The notes under the pieces: generated by a model
Told to the model about the DNA's origin: nothing
The model's database searches: none
Seen by the model: only the letters and a program-made list of their open reading frames with translations
Part shown: one piece after another, positions 43,003 to 52,240 of the stretch
Layout of the letters: each line of letters starts with the position of its first letter
How positions within the stretch are numbered: the stretch's first letter is position 1
Origin: Achromobacter sp. UMC46
Lineage (GTDB): Bacteria; Pseudomonadota; Gammaproteobacteria; Burkholderiales; Burkholderiaceae_B
Length of the DNA: 64,000 nt
Direction of reading: 5' to 3'
NCBI RefSeq assembly: GCF_014170335.1
Contig: NZ_LZZS01000012.1
Location: 1 to 64,000, forward strand
Position numbers and translations under genes: made by a program

Positions 43003-43730
43003 TCGAATTCTCGCAGCTGGCCTATCAGCACCCGGGCGCCGCCGCCCCCGTCATCCAGGGCCTTTCCCTGCACATCGAAGCGGGCAGCTTCGTCGCGGTG
43101 GTCGGCGGCTCCGGCGTGGGCAAGTCCACCTTGCTGCGCGCCGCCGCAGGCCTGGCCGAGCCCTCGGCCGGCGCGGTCCGCTTCCACGCGCAGCCGCGAC
43201 CGGGACGCCGCACGCGCGCCGTCGTGTTCCAGGACAGCCGCCTGATGCCCTGGCGCACGGTCGGCGGCAATATCGGCTACGGCCTGGAAGGCCTGGGGCT
43301 GGACCGCGAGGAAAAGACGCAGCGCATCGATGCCGCGCTGCGGCTCACCGGCATGGGCGACTACGGCCGGCGCTGGCCGCACCAGTTGTCGGGCGGCCAG
43401 GCGCAACGCGTGGGCATCGCGCGTGCGCTTGCGGTCAAGCCCGACCTGCTGTTGATGGACGAACCGTTCAGCGCCGTCGACGCCATCACCCGGCGCAATC
43501 TGCAGCAGGAACTGATCCGCGTCTGGCAGGGGTCCGGCGCCGCCGTGCTGTTCGTCACGCACGATATCGAAGAAGCGGTGTTCCTGGCCGACAAGGTCGT
43601 CGTGCTGGGCGGGCATCCCGCCAACGTCGTGGGCAGCTACGACATCGCCCTGCCGCGCCCGCGCGACCGGGGCGAGGCTGCGTTCGCCGCGCAAGTGGCC
43701 GCCATCGCGCACACGCTGGAACACCACTGA
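42990..43730 (+). CDS. ABC transporter ATP-binding protein (SsuB/TauB-like)
   Basis: 246 aa. Walker A is GGSGVGKST (39-47), the Q-loop is VVFQDSRLMPWRT, the signature is LSGGQAQRVGIARAL and Walker B is LLLMDEPFSAVD. SRLMPW is typical of nitrate/sulfonate/taurine importers. It completes the SsuABC-type importer; no monooxygenase such as SsuD or TauD is adjacent. Confidence 0.93.
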   Translation: MASVIEFSQLAYQHPGAAAPVIQGLSLHIEAGSFVAVVGGSGVGKSTLLRAAAGLAEPSAGAVRFHAQPRPGRRTRAVVFQDSRLMPWRTVGGNIGYGLEGLGLDREEKTQRIDAALRLTGMGDYGRRWPHQLSGGQAQRVGIARALAVKPDLLLMDEPFSAVDAITRRNLQQELIRVWQGSGAAVLFVTHDIEEAVFLADKVVVLGGHPANVVGSYDIALPRPRDRGEAAFAAQVAAIAHTLEHH

Positions 43731-43761
43731 CCGCAATGCGGACGCCGCCTGCGCGCCCGCC

Positions 43762-44988
43762 TCAGCACCGCAGTGCCGCTGCCGCCGCCTTGCGCGGCAG
43801 CGTCGCCGCCCAGAACAGCAGCGCGGCCACACTGATGCCGGCGCCCAGCACGCACACACCGCCCCACCCGGCCCGCGCATAGACCGCCGTCGACGCGATG
43901 GCCCCCAGCCCGCTGCCCACCGCGTAGAACATCATGTAAGCCCCCACCAGCCGGCTGTGCGCCTCTGCGCTGATGCTGAAGATCATCGTCTGGTTGGTCA
44001 CGTGCAACGCTTGCAGCGCCACGTCCAGGATCAATACGCCCAGCGCCAGCGCCCACAGGCTTTGGTCCAGCAGGGCGATGGGCGCCCACGCCAGGCACAG
44101 CAGCAGCAAGCCCGCCGCGGTGGTGCGCTGGCCCAGGCCGCGGTCCGCCCACCGGCCGGCACGCGCCGCCATCAGCACGCCCAGCACGCCCACCAGCCCG
44201 AACGCGCCGATCGCCGTGTGAGACAGGGAATACGGCGGCGCGGCCAGCGGCAACACCAGCGCCGTCCAGAACGCACTGATCGCGGCGAACATCAGCAGCG
44301 CGATCATGCCGCGCACACGCAGCACGGGTTCCGTGGCCAGCAGCGCATACAGAGACCGCAACAGCGCCCAGTACGACAGGTCGGCGACGGGCAAGCGCCG
44401 TTGCGGCAGGCGGCGCATCAGCACCCAGGCCAGCAGGGCCGCCAGCGCCGCCGACACGAGATACACCGCCCGCCATCCCCACGCGTCCGCGACCAGGCCC
44501 GCCACCGTCCGCGCCAGCAGCAGCCCGATCACCACCCCGCCCTGCGCCGCGCCCACGACCCTGCCACGCTCCGCCGGCGCCGCCAGTGCGGCGGACAATG
44601 CCAGCAAGCCCTGCGTCATCGCGGTGCCCAACAAGCCCAGCGCTACCATGCCCGCCAACAGCCACGGCGTGCTGCCCGCCAGCGCCACGGCGCCCAGCGC
44701 CAGCACCAGCAACCCCAGTTGCCCGATCATCAGCCGGCGCCGGTCCAACAGGTCCCCCAGCGGAACGACAAACAGCAAGGCCAGCGCGCATCCCAGCTGA
44801 GTGGCGCTGACGACGATGCCTACCGCGCTGTCGTCCAGCATGAACTCGCGACCGATGGCGTCCAGCAAGGGCTGCGCGTAATACACGTTGGCCACGCTCA
44901 GCGCGCAGGCCACCGCCAGCAGCATCACCAGCCATGTCGGCATCGGCGCGCCGGCATCGGGTTCGGAGGCGTCGGATCGGGTGGGCAT
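43762..44988 (-). CDS. MFS transporter
   Basis: 408 aa with twelve predicted membrane helices. The start resembles arabinose-efflux-type permeases (ANVYYAQPLLDAIGREFMLDD), with the loop 2-3 motif GDLLDRRRLMIG. It is divergent from an HxlR regulator, and paired operators lie between them, so it is probably a drug or metabolite efflux pump induced by the HxlR ligand. Confidence 0.9.
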   Translation of the reverse strand: MPTRSDASEPDAGAPMPTWLVMLLAVACALSVANVYYAQPLLDAIGREFMLDDSAVGIVVSATQLGCALALLFVVPLGDLLDRRRLMIGQLGLLVLALGAVALAGSTPWLLAGMVALGLLGTAMTQGLLALSAALAAPAERGRVVGAAQGGVVIGLLLARTVAGLVADAWGWRAVYLVSAALAALLAWVLMRRLPQRRLPVADLSYWALLRSLYALLATEPVLRVRGMIALLMFAAISAFWTALVLPLAAPPYSLSHTAIGAFGLVGVLGVLMAARAGRWADRGLGQRTTAAGLLLLCLAWAPIALLDQSLWALALGVLILDVALQALHVTNQTMIFSISAEAHSRLVGAYMMFYAVGSGLGAIASTAVYARAGWGGVCVLGAGISVAALLFWAATLPRKAAAAALRC

Positions 44989-45002
44989 CTGATTTCCAAT
45001 AT

Positions 45003-45020
45003 GGTTTTATTACGAAACCA
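45003..45020. promoter_or_regulatory. Operator copy A between MFS and HxlR genes
   Basis: GGTTTTATTACGAAACCA has inverted GGTTT/AAACC ends. It is 15/18 identical to copy B at 45037-45054, which starts 34 bp away. Position between divergent genes suggests HxlR binding. Confidence 0.55.
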
Positions 45021-45036
45021 GAATGCTAGATCTTAA

Positions 45037-45054
45037 GGTTTTATAATGCAACCA
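45037..45054. promoter_or_regulatory. Operator copy B between MFS and HxlR genes
   Basis: GGTTTTATAATGCAACCA matches copy A at 45003-45020 in 15 of 18 positions, in the same orientation. The embedded TATAAT could be the -10 box of the hxlR promoter, so bound regulator would block it. Confidence 0.5.
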
Positions 45055-45103
45055 TAAAGTTCGATCCGCCGTCACCGCCATCCTCTTGCTGAAAGGGCCC
45101 GAC

Positions 45104-45559
45104 ATGGTCAAACGCACCAGCCTTGAAGGCGCCGCCTGTCCGGTGGCGCGCTCGTTAGACGCGATCGGCGACTGGTGGTCGCTGTTGATCGTGCGCGACG
45201 CGTTCGACGGCTTGCGGCGCTTCGGCGAATTCCAAAAGAGTCTGGGCGTCGCCAAGAACATCCTCAGCGACCGGCTGCGCACGCTGGTCGCCCACGGCAT
45301 TCTTACCGCCGCGCCGGCATCGGACGGCAGCGCCTACCAGGAATACGTGTTGACGGAAAAGGGCCGCGCCCTGTTTCCGGTCATCGTGGGCTTGCGCCAA
45401 TGGGGCGAAGACCACTACTACGCCCCCGCCGAAGCGCACTCCACGCTGATCGACCGCAAGCGCGGCCAAACGGTGCGCCGGCTGGAGATCCGCGCGCAAG
45501 ACGGGCGGCTGCTGGATCCGGAAGACACCGTGGTCCAAAAGACCACGCCGAGCGCCTAG
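45104..45559 (+). CDS. HxlR family transcriptional regulator
   Basis: 151 aa. Cys near the start (EGAACPVARSLDAIGDWWSLLIVRDAF) and the winged helix RRFGEFQKSLGVAKNILSDRL followed by YVLTEKGRALFPVI are the HxlR pattern. Many HxlR regulators sense aldehydes, quinones or oxidants through that cysteine. ATG 45104 gives the family N-terminus. It is divergent from the MFS gene. Confidence 0.92.
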   Translation: MVKRTSLEGAACPVARSLDAIGDWWSLLIVRDAFDGLRRFGEFQKSLGVAKNILSDRLRTLVAHGILTAAPASDGSAYQEYVLTEKGRALFPVIVGLRQWGEDHYYAPAEAHSTLIDRKRGQTVRRLEIRAQDGRLLDPEDTVVQKTTPSA

Positions 45560-45588
45560 GGCCGGGCCGCCTGCCCGGCAAAACCGGC

Positions 45589-46560
45589 TCAAGACGTGGG
45601 CCACTGCCCCGTGGCCAGCGCCGTCGGCGAATACGCGTCGAACGTCCAGCGCAGCGCCAACGCGCCCGGCCGCCATACCGCGCGGCGCACGTCCACGCGC
45701 CACAGGCGCTCTGCGCCGGCGAAGGCGGCGATCTCGGGGCTGTCCAGGATCACTTCGGCCCGGCCCGTCACCTGCAGGATGTCGCCGCGCGCGAAGTCGA
45801 TGAAGACGAGGCCCGCGCGCGGATTGGCCGCCAGGTTGCCCAGCGTATTGAAGAAGCGGTTGCCCGAGAAATCGGGGATGGTCAGCACGTTGCCGTCCAC
45901 CCGCACGAAGCCGGGTTTGCCGCCGCGATGCGACACGTCCACGGCGCGGCCCCCGCGCGCTTCGGCGTCGACATAGCTCGCCACGAAAAACGTGTCCGAC
46001 GCCGCGATCAATGCGCGCGCCGCGTCGTCCAGCCCGTCGCGTTCACGTGGCGTGCCAGGAAAGCGCAACGACGGCGCGCGCGAAAAATGGAAATCGCGCG
46101 ACTGGATGTACTGCGGGCAATTGCCGAACGACTGCGCAACGGCGACATCGAAGCGCTTGCCGTCCCAGGCCGCGACCCGGCCGTTCATGCGGTTGCGGCG
46201 CCGGGTGTGCAGTTCGATCCCCAGCAAGCCGACGGCCCGGTCCGGGCCCAGGCCGGCAAGCAGCGGATCGTCGGCGTCCGGCACCGCCGCCACGCGCAAG
46301 ATCCGCGGGTCAGGCGACACCGCGAATCCCGGCAGCCCTTCCAGCACGCCGGCCCACGGGTCGCCCTGCCCGTCCACCGTGCCCATCACCAGGAAAGGCA
46401 GCTGCGCGAAGAATTCGCGGTGCTGGTCGGGCATCTGGTCGCGCACGATCTTGGGGCCGATCTGCGCCATGCGATCGGCCACGCCCGCGCGGGCTTGCAG
46501 CAGCCGTTCGCCCGCGTGCCACGGCGGCGCGTCCAGGACAGGGTCGGATAATGGGTTCAT
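45589..46560 (-). CDS. Pyridoxamine-5'-phosphate-oxidase-like FMN-binding protein
   Basis: 323 aa. The split-barrel flavin-binding region is in the C-terminal half: DTFFVASYVDAEARGGRAVDVSHRGGKPGFVRV, then FSGNRFFNTLGNLAANPRAGLVFIDF. The first half is a related degenerate barrel. These proteins are similar to those fused or linked to ferredoxin reductases. AAGGAA precedes the ATG. It is probably co-transcribed with the upstream glutathione S-transferase (31-bp gap). The substrate is unknown. Confidence 0.82.
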   Translation of the reverse strand: MNPLSDPVLDAPPWHAGERLLQARAGVADRMAQIGPKIVRDQMPDQHREFFAQLPFLVMGTVDGQGDPWAGVLEGLPGFAVSPDPRILRVAAVPDADDPLLAGLGPDRAVGLLGIELHTRRRNRMNGRVAAWDGKRFDVAVAQSFGNCPQYIQSRDFHFSRAPSLRFPGTPRERDGLDDAARALIAASDTFFVASYVDAEARGGRAVDVSHRGGKPGFVRVDGNVLTIPDFSGNRFFNTLGNLAANPRAGLVFIDFARGDILQVTGRAEVILDSPEIAAFAGAERLWRVDVRRAVWRPGALALRWTFDAYSPTALATGQWPTS

Positions 46561-46591
46561 GGCGGGTTCCTTGCCGGCCGGGCGCCGACGT

Positions 46592-47221
46592 TCAGGCAGC
46601 CAACAGGCCCGCGGCCGTGCTGTCCATCGGCACGAAGCGCGGCAACGCTTCGATGCGGGCCAGCCAGGCGCGCACCCGCGGATAGTCCGCCAGCGACACG
46701 TTGCCCTCGGGCGCATGGGCCACATAGGCATAGCAGGCCACGTCCGCGATCGTCGGCGTGTCGCCCGCCAGGAAGTCCCGTTGCAGAAGTTCGCCGTCCA
46801 TGATGGACAGCAAGGCATGCGCGCGCGCCAGGGTGGCCTCCACGTCGAACGGTGCGCCGAACACCGTCACCAGCCGGGCCGCCGCCGGGCCGCCAGCCAA
46901 GGGGCCCGCGGCCACCGACAACCAGCGCTGCACCTGGGCCGCGCCGGCGGCATCCTCGGGCAGCCAGGCCCCGCCGCCATGGCGGCGGGCCAGATAGACC
47001 AGGATGGCGTTGGAATCCGCGATCACGACGCCGTTATCGTCGATCACCGGCACTTGGCCGAATGCGTTCATCGACAGGAATTCAGGACGCTTCTGTTCCT
47101 TCTGGCGCAAGTCCACGTCGACGCGGCGGTGCGGCACGTCCAGCAAGGACAGCATCAGCGCGACGCGGTGCGCGTGACCGGACAAGGGGAAGCTATAGAA
47201 GGTCAACGGGGCGGTAGCCAT
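46592..47221 (-). CDS. Glutathione S-transferase
   Basis: 209 aa. The N-terminal thioredoxin fold reads [22 protein letters not shown] with Ser near position 14 as candidate thiol-activating residue; [11 protein letters not shown] and [10 protein letters not shown] are the glutathione-binding segments. The alpha-helical C-terminal domain includes [18 protein letters not shown]. It conjugates glutathione to electrophiles in the cytoplasm. ATG 47221 is chosen by family alignment. It forms an operon with the FMN protein and lies next to a LysR gene. Confidence 0.9.
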   Translation of the reverse strand: MATAPLTFYSFPLSGHAHRVALMLSLLDVPHRRVDVDLRQKEQKRPEFLSMNAFGQVPVIDDNGVVIADSNAILVYLARRHGGGAWLPEDAAGAAQVQRWLSVAAGPLAGGPAAARLVTVFGAPFDVEATLARAHALLSIMDGELLQRDFLAGDTPTIADVACYAYVAHAPEGNVSLADYPRVRAWLARIEALPRFVPMDSTAAGLLAA

Positions 47222-47330
47222 GCGGGTTCTCAAGAGGATGAATCGTGGCTCCATCTTGGCCCCGCAGGCGCCGGAGGGGAACAGCCAGCCGCCGCAAGAC
47301 ACTCTTGCGCGCAGTGAAAGAAACGCCGGG

Positions 47331-48236
47331 TCAGGCCGGCAGCGCGGCCAGGTCGCGGCGCAGGGCCTGCACGCAGAAGTCGACGAAACTGCGCACCTTG
47401 GCCGAACTCTTCCGCCCCTCGGGATACACCACGTGCACCGGCATCGGGGGCAGTTCGAATTCGCGCAGCACGACCTGCAGGGCGCCGCTGGCCAGATGCC
47501 GGGCCACCTGGTAGGACACCACTTGCGTCAGCCCCCACCCCTCGCAGGCCGCCAGCACCGCGGCCTGGAACGACGTGACCGTCAACTGCGAATCCACGTT
47601 CAGCCGCCTGGGCTGGCCGTCCTGCTGGAAGCGCCATTGCGCGCCGCGCCCCTCCATGGCCGCGGTGATCGTGCAAAAGCGCGCCAACGCGTCCAGGTCC
47701 GTGGGCGCGCCATGTTCGCGCAGGAAATCCGGCGACGCGCACACGACGCGGCGCACGTGCCCCACCGGCACGGCGGTCAGGGTCGAATCCGGCAAGGCGC
47801 CGATGCGCACGGCCACGTCCACGCCTTCGTCCAGCAGGTTCACGACGCGGTCCACCAGCAAGGTGCGCACCGACACATCGCGGTGCAGCCGCAGATAGCC
47901 CAGCACGGCCGGCATCACGTGCAGCTCGCCGAAGAACGCGGGCGCCGTGATGCTGAGCGCGCCGCGCGGCGCCCCCATCGCGCCGGCGGCGGCATCGTCG
48001 GCCTGCTCCACGTCGTCCAGGATGCGGCGGCAATCGGCGGCGTAACGCTCGCCCGCTTCGGTCAGGCGCAAGCTGCGCGTGGTGCGCACCAGCAGCAAGG
48101 TGCCCAGGCGCCGTTCCAGCGCCGCGACGCTGCGCGTCACCGAGGGCGCGGACATGTCTAGCCGCCGGGCGGCGGCCGCAAAGCCGCGGGCCTCGGCCAC
48201 GGCCAGGAACACGGTCATTTCATGGAATCGATTCAC
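47331..48236 (-). CDS. LysR family regulator
   Basis: 301 aa. The helix-turn-helix ([39 protein letters not shown]) is followed by a LysR substrate domain beginning near residue 90. GTG 48236 with GGAG upstream is preferred over an extended frame. It overlaps by 17 bp another LysR gene just upstream in the same direction. The GST-FMN operon downstream is a plausible target. Confidence 0.9.
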   Translation of the reverse strand: MNRFHEMTVFLAVAEARGFAAAARRLDMSAPSVTRSVAALERRLGTLLLVRTTRSLRLTEAGERYAADCRRILDDVEQADDAAAGAMGAPRGALSITAPAFFGELHVMPAVLGYLRLHRDVSVRTLLVDRVVNLLDEGVDVAVRIGALPDSTLTAVPVGHVRRVVCASPDFLREHGAPTDLDALARFCTITAAMEGRGAQWRFQQDGQPRRLNVDSQLTVTSFQAAVLAACEGWGLTQVVSYQVARHLASGALQVVLREFELPPMPVHVVYPEGRKSSAKVRSFVDFCVQALRRDLAALPA

Positions 48237-49140
48237 GGCGGTTGTCTCCGGCCAAGGCGCGCGGGGCGCTGTCATGAATGCATTGCCGCACGATATCGCC
48301 CAACGCGGCGGCAACGGGGTCGGGCTGCGCCTGGGCCTGGTACAGCGACAGCGCGATCATCGGCAACGCCGGCAAACCTTGCTCACCCGGCGCCAGGGCG
48401 CGGACCGTAGCGGGCAGGCCCAACGGCGTGCGCACCGCCAGCCCCAACCCGGCGGTGACCGCTGCCCACAAGCCCGCCAGGCTGGGGCTGGTGAAAGCGG
48501 CCAGCCACGGCAGGTTCGCGCGGTCCAGCGCCTGGGTCGCGCCGTCCCGGAACAGGCACGGCGCTTCGAACGCGACAAGCGGCACTTCGCCGTCGTCATG
48601 GAAAACAGACGCTGCGGGCGTTGCCGGGCCGATCCAGCACATTGGAAGCTCCAGCAGCCGCTGGCCGTGCGGCATGCGCGCATCGTGGTCCCAGGCCAAC
48701 GCCAGGTCCAGCTGCCCCAATGCGACGCGTTCCAGCAGATCGGCATTGCGCGCGACGCGCGCTTCGATCCTGACCTTGGGATGCGCCCGGGCGAATTGGC
48801 CCAGCACCTGGGGCAGCAGCATTTCGCCGAAGTCTTCCTGCAGGCCCAGGCGGACCCGGCCCTGCAGTTCCGCGCCGCGCACGGCGCGCGAAGCCTGATC
48901 GTTCAGCGCCAGCAGCCGGCGGGCGTAGGCCAGCATCGTTTCGCCCGCCTCGGTCAGCGCCAGGCCGCGGCCTTCCTTGCGCAGCAGCGGCACGCCCGCC
49001 TGTTCCTCCAGCTTTTTCAGCTGGGCGCTGACGGCCGACGTGGACCGCCCCAGCCGATCCGCGGCGCGCCCGAAACTGCCCAGGTCGACGCCCGCGACGA
49101 AGCTGCGCAACACATCAAGGTCGAACGTGGCCGGCCGCAT
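48220..49140 (-). CDS. LysR family regulator
   Basis: 306 aa. The N-terminus LDVLRSFVAGVDLGSFGRAADRLGRSTSAVSAQLKKLE is a helix-turn-helix. The effector domain starts near ELQGRVRLGLQEDFGE. It is divergent from an MFS transporter over a 110-bp AT-rich intergenic region, the standard LysR-target layout, and its 3' end overlaps the following LysR gene by 17 bp. Confidence 0.92.
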   Translation of the reverse strand: MRPATFDLDVLRSFVAGVDLGSFGRAADRLGRSTSAVSAQLKKLEEQAGVPLLRKEGRGLALTEAGETMLAYARRLLALNDQASRAVRGAELQGRVRLGLQEDFGEMLLPQVLGQFARAHPKVRIEARVARNADLLERVALGQLDLALAWDHDARMPHGQRLLELPMCWIGPATPAASVFHDDGEVPLVAFEAPCLFRDGATQALDRANLPWLAAFTSPSLAGLWAAVTAGLGLAVRTPLGLPATVRALAPGEQGLPALPMIALSLYQAQAQPDPVAAALGDIVRQCIHDSAPRALAGDNRRESIP

Positions 49141-49250
49141 GAATAGTCCTGAATTTTTAAACTATCTAACCAATATTTCCTGATTTTCAGAAGATTAGCA
49201 GACGCGCAGACTGACCGGGTCCTTTTCTTCAATGCGATCCGGAGCCTTGC

Positions 49251-50615
49251 ATGACCCTGCCTGTTCTTTCCGCTTCCCTGGCCGACGCGCAACGGCCCGC
49301 CCATCGCTGGAAGGTGCTGGCGGTGGGTGTCGCCGCCAACGCCGCCTTCTCCGCCGCCGCGGCCGGACTGCCCACGACCGCGGTGTTCATGCGCTCGGGC
49401 TACCGCCTGGACAACGACCAGTTGGGCCTGGCGCTGGGGCTGATGGGGCTGGGCGTGGCGCTGTTCGAATTGCCTTGGGGCTTGCTGACCGACCGCTGGG
49501 GCGACCGTCCCGTGCTGCTCACCGGGCTGGGCGCGACATCAGCGGCGCTGGCCTGGATGAGCGGCTTCGCCTCGCCGGACGCCGCCGGGGCGCCCAGCCT
49601 GGCGTTGCTGGCGTTGGGCCTGGTGCTGGTCGGCATGCTGGGCGGCAGCGTCAACGGCGCCAGCGGACGCGCGGTGATGGCCTGGTTCGACGAAGGCGAA
49701 CGCGGCCTGGCGATGAGCATCCGGCAAACCGCCGTACCGTTAGGCGGCGGTCTGGGGGCCCTGCTGCTGCCGTGGCTGGCGGCGCACGCGGGCTTTGACG
49801 CGGTGTACGGCGCGCTTAGCCTGATGTGCGGTCTGGCCGCCGCGCTTGCCGTGGTCTGGCTACGGGAACCCGCGCGCGACCGGGCTGCCTCCGCCTCAAC
49901 GGAAACCCCGGCCCGACCGGCCGCCTCGCCGCTGCGGGACGGCCGCGTCTGGCGGGCCGCCGTCGCCATCGCCATCATGTGCTGCCCGCAATTCGCGGTG
50001 CTGACGTTCGCCACCGTGTTCCTGCACGACTTCAGCCAGGCCGGCATCGGCACGCTGACGGGCGTCATGGTGGCGGTGCAATTGGGCGCCATGGCGGCAA
50101 GAATCGCCGCCGGACGTTGGACGGACCGCCACGGCGACCGGCGCGCATTCCTGCGCCGCTGCGTCGGGTTGAGCAGCCTGCTGTTCGCGGCGCTGGGCGC
50201 GGTGGCCTGGGCGGTCGACGGCGCGCCGGCCCGCCCGGGCGCGGTGCTGGCCGCAGCAAGCCTGCTGGCGGCGGCGGGCATCTGCGCCTCTGCGTGGCAT
50301 GGCGTGGCGTACACCGAGCTGGCGACGTTGGCCGGCGCGCCCCGCGCGGGCACGGCGCTGGGCATGGCCAACAGCTGCGTCTACCTTGGCTTGTTCCTGA
50401 CGCCACTGGCGATCCCGCACGTGGTCGCGGCAAGCTCGTGGCCGTTCACCTGGGTGATCGCCGGGCTGTGCATGCTGGCGGCATTGCCGCTGTTACCCAA
50501 ACCCGCGCCGGCGCCCAAGGCGGTTGGGGCCAAGACGCTTGAAGCCAAGACGGTTGCGGCCGCAGGCCGCGCTATGTCTGGAACTCGCGGCTCAGCCAGT
50601 CCAGGAACGCCTTGA
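49251..50615 (+). CDS. MFS transporter
   Basis: 454 aa with twelve membrane helices; LTDRWGDRPVLLTG is the loop 2-3 motif and MSIRQTAVPLGGGLGALLLP lies in helix 5. The C-terminus has an extra hydrophilic tail of about 40 residues reaching past the usual family end. GGAG precedes the ATG. Its last 44 bp overlap the convergent LysR gene. The divergent LysR at 48220-49140 is the likely regulator. Confidence 0.9.
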   Translation: MTLPVLSASLADAQRPAHRWKVLAVGVAANAAFSAAAAGLPTTAVFMRSGYRLDNDQLGLALGLMGLGVALFELPWGLLTDRWGDRPVLLTGLGATSAALAWMSGFASPDAAGAPSLALLALGLVLVGMLGGSVNGASGRAVMAWFDEGERGLAMSIRQTAVPLGGGLGALLLPWLAAHAGFDAVYGALSLMCGLAAALAVVWLREPARDRAASASTETPARPAASPLRDGRVWRAAVAIAIMCCPQFAVLTFATVFLHDFSQAGIGTLTGVMVAVQLGAMAARIAAGRWTDRHGDRRAFLRRCVGLSSLLFAALGAVAWAVDGAPARPGAVLAAASLLAAAGICASAWHGVAYTELATLAGAPRAGTALGMANSCVYLGLFLTPLAIPHVVAASSWPFTWVIAGLCMLAALPLLPKPAPAPKAVGAKTLEAKTVAAAGRAMSGTRGSASPGTP

Positions 50616-51456
50616 CGGGCGGATGGCGTTCGCGGCCCGGCGCGCACAACGCGGTGTAGGCTGACCCGGCCACGCGCACTTCGGGCCGGTACGCCGCCAG
50701 CGTTCCCGCCCCCACGCTGTCCGACACCATGACGGAACTGGCCAGGACCAGGCCCTGCCCGGCGATGGCCGCCTGCAGGGCATAGTGCTCTTCGGTGTAG
50801 GCATGCACCGCGGCCGGCTTGCGCCACGCCGGCAAGCGCGCCGCCTCGCACCAGGCCTGCCAGCCTTGGTCATACAGCTGGGAATCACGCCAGCGCACCG
50901 TCACCAGCGCCGGCGCGCGCCTGTCCGCCTGCGCGACCATCGAGGGCGCGCCGTACACGCCGAACCATTCCGGCAAGCGGCATGCAGCATGCAGGGCCGG
51001 ATAGGCGTGCGGGCTGTACCGGATCGCCACGTCCACGCTGGCGTCCTGCAGCAAGTCCACAGGGTCCGCGCCGGCATTCAAGCGCAACTGGTATTGCGGA
51101 TAGGCATCGTAGAAGCGCCCCAGCCGGGGCACCAGCCACAGCGCCGCGAACGAATGCGTGGTGGACACGGTCAGCGCGCCCGACGCCGGCGCGGGCCGCA
51201 GGGCATCCAGGGTCTGGGCGATATCCAGCAAGGCGCCATGCACGCTGACGAACAGGCGCGCGCCGGCATCGGTCAGCCGCACGCCGCGCGGCACACGGTC
51301 GAACAGCGCACACCCCGCCTGCCGTTCCAACGCCTTGATCTGATGCGACACCGCAGTGGGCGTCACGGCAAGCTCGGCCGCTGCCGATTTGAAGCTGCGC
51401 AGCCTGGCCGCCGCCTCGAAGGCGCGTAGCGCCGTGACAGGAAGAGAAGCAAACAT
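50572..51456 (-). CDS. LysR family regulator (GcvA-like)
   Basis: 294 aa. The helix-turn-helix is in ALRAFEAAARLRSFKSAAAELAVTPTAVSHQIKALE, the GcvA subgroup pattern. The effector domain follows. It is divergent from a flavodoxin-fold oxidoreductase gene, with repeated TTCATT elements between, so it probably controls that gene. Its 3' end overlaps the MFS gene. Confidence 0.92.
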   Translation of the reverse strand: MFASLPVTALRAFEAAARLRSFKSAAAELAVTPTAVSHQIKALERQAGCALFDRVPRGVRLTDAGARLFVSVHGALLDIAQTLDALRPAPASGALTVSTTHSFAALWLVPRLGRFYDAYPQYQLRLNAGADPVDLLQDASVDVAIRYSPHAYPALHAACRLPEWFGVYGAPSMVAQADRRAPALVTVRWRDSQLYDQGWQAWCEAARLPAWRKPAAVHAYTEEHYALQAAIAGQGLVLASSVMVSDSVGAGTLAAYRPEVRVAGSAYTALCAPGRERHPPVKAFLDWLSREFQT

Positions 51457-51473
51457 GGAGCGTCGCCCTACGC

Positions 51474-51560
51474 ATGAAATGAATTCATCTTAATCAAGGA
51501 ATCGTCATTTGTCGTCTGGCGCAGGGCTGCCTAAAGTTTCATTCATTCTTTTCATTCACA
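51474..51560. promoter_or_regulatory. Clustered ATGAA/TTCAT repeats in the LysR-oxidoreductase intergenic region
   Basis: ATGAATTCAT at 51479-51488 is a perfect palindrome, preceded by ATGAA at 51474. TTTCATTCATTCTTTTCATTC at about 51538-51557 repeats TTCATT three times. The pattern lies between the divergent genes and could be the LysR recognition and activation sites. Confidence 0.4.
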
Positions 51561-51595
51561 CCGGCAGTAAGCCATGCCGCACCCAAGGAACCAAC

Positions 51596-52240
51596 ATGAA
51601 TTCAAATCATCACAAAAAGCGACTGCTCATCCTGGTGGGCAGCCCCCGGCGCGACGGCAACAGCGCCGCCCTGGCCGCTGCCGCGCAAGGCGGCGCCGAC
51701 GCGGCGGGCACGGCCACCACCCTGTTGTTCCTTGACGACTATATCCAGGGTTTCCTGCCCGATCTGCGGCACGGATCCGCGCCCGCCGACCGCTACGCCG
51801 AGCTGTTCCTGGAACATTTCCTGCCCGCCGACGGCCTCCTCGTCTGCACGCCGGTCTATTGGTACGGGATGTCCGCGCAGGCGAAGGCGTTCTTCGACCG
51901 GTCATTCACCCACTACGCCGGCTCGGGCCCCGAGCCGGAACGGGTCAAGGCGGCGATGACCGGCAAGCGGCTGGGCCTGACGGTCGCCTCCGAAGAGACC
52001 TACCCGGGCGTGGCGCTGGGCATCGTGCATCAGGTGCAGGAATACGCCCGCTACACCCATTCGGACTTTGTGGGCTATGTGCACGGCGCGGGCAATCGGC
52101 GCGGCGAAGTCGCGGCGGACCCGCGCCAGCCCCTGCTGGCGGCGGAGCAACTCGGCGCCGCCTTCTTCACGCGAAAATATTCCGACTACCGGATGGAGAC
52201 GCCGCGCGCTCACAACGTGTGGGATGCGCCGGCCCGTTGA
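51596..52240 (+). CDS. Flavodoxin-fold NAD(P)H-dependent FMN oxidoreductase
   Basis: 214 aa. The flavodoxin-like start RLLILVGSPRRDGNSAALAAA is the phosphate-binding loop, and CTPVYWYGMSAQAKAFFDRS is the FMN-binding loop of the NADPH-dependent FMN reductase/quinone reductase class. It reduces flavin, quinones or nitro compounds. AAGGAA precedes the ATG. A divergent LysR lies upstream. Its 3' end overlaps the convergent AraC gene by 31 bp. Confidence 0.88.
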   Translation: MNSNHHKKRLLILVGSPRRDGNSAALAAAAQGGADAAGTATTLLFLDDYIQGFLPDLRHGSAPADRYAELFLEHFLPADGLLVCTPVYWYGMSAQAKAFFDRSFTHYAGSGPEPERVKAAMTGKRLGLTVASEETYPGVALGIVHQVQEYARYTHSDFVGYVHGAGNRRGEVAADPRQPLLAAEQLGAAFFTRKYSDYRMETPRAHNVWDAPAR

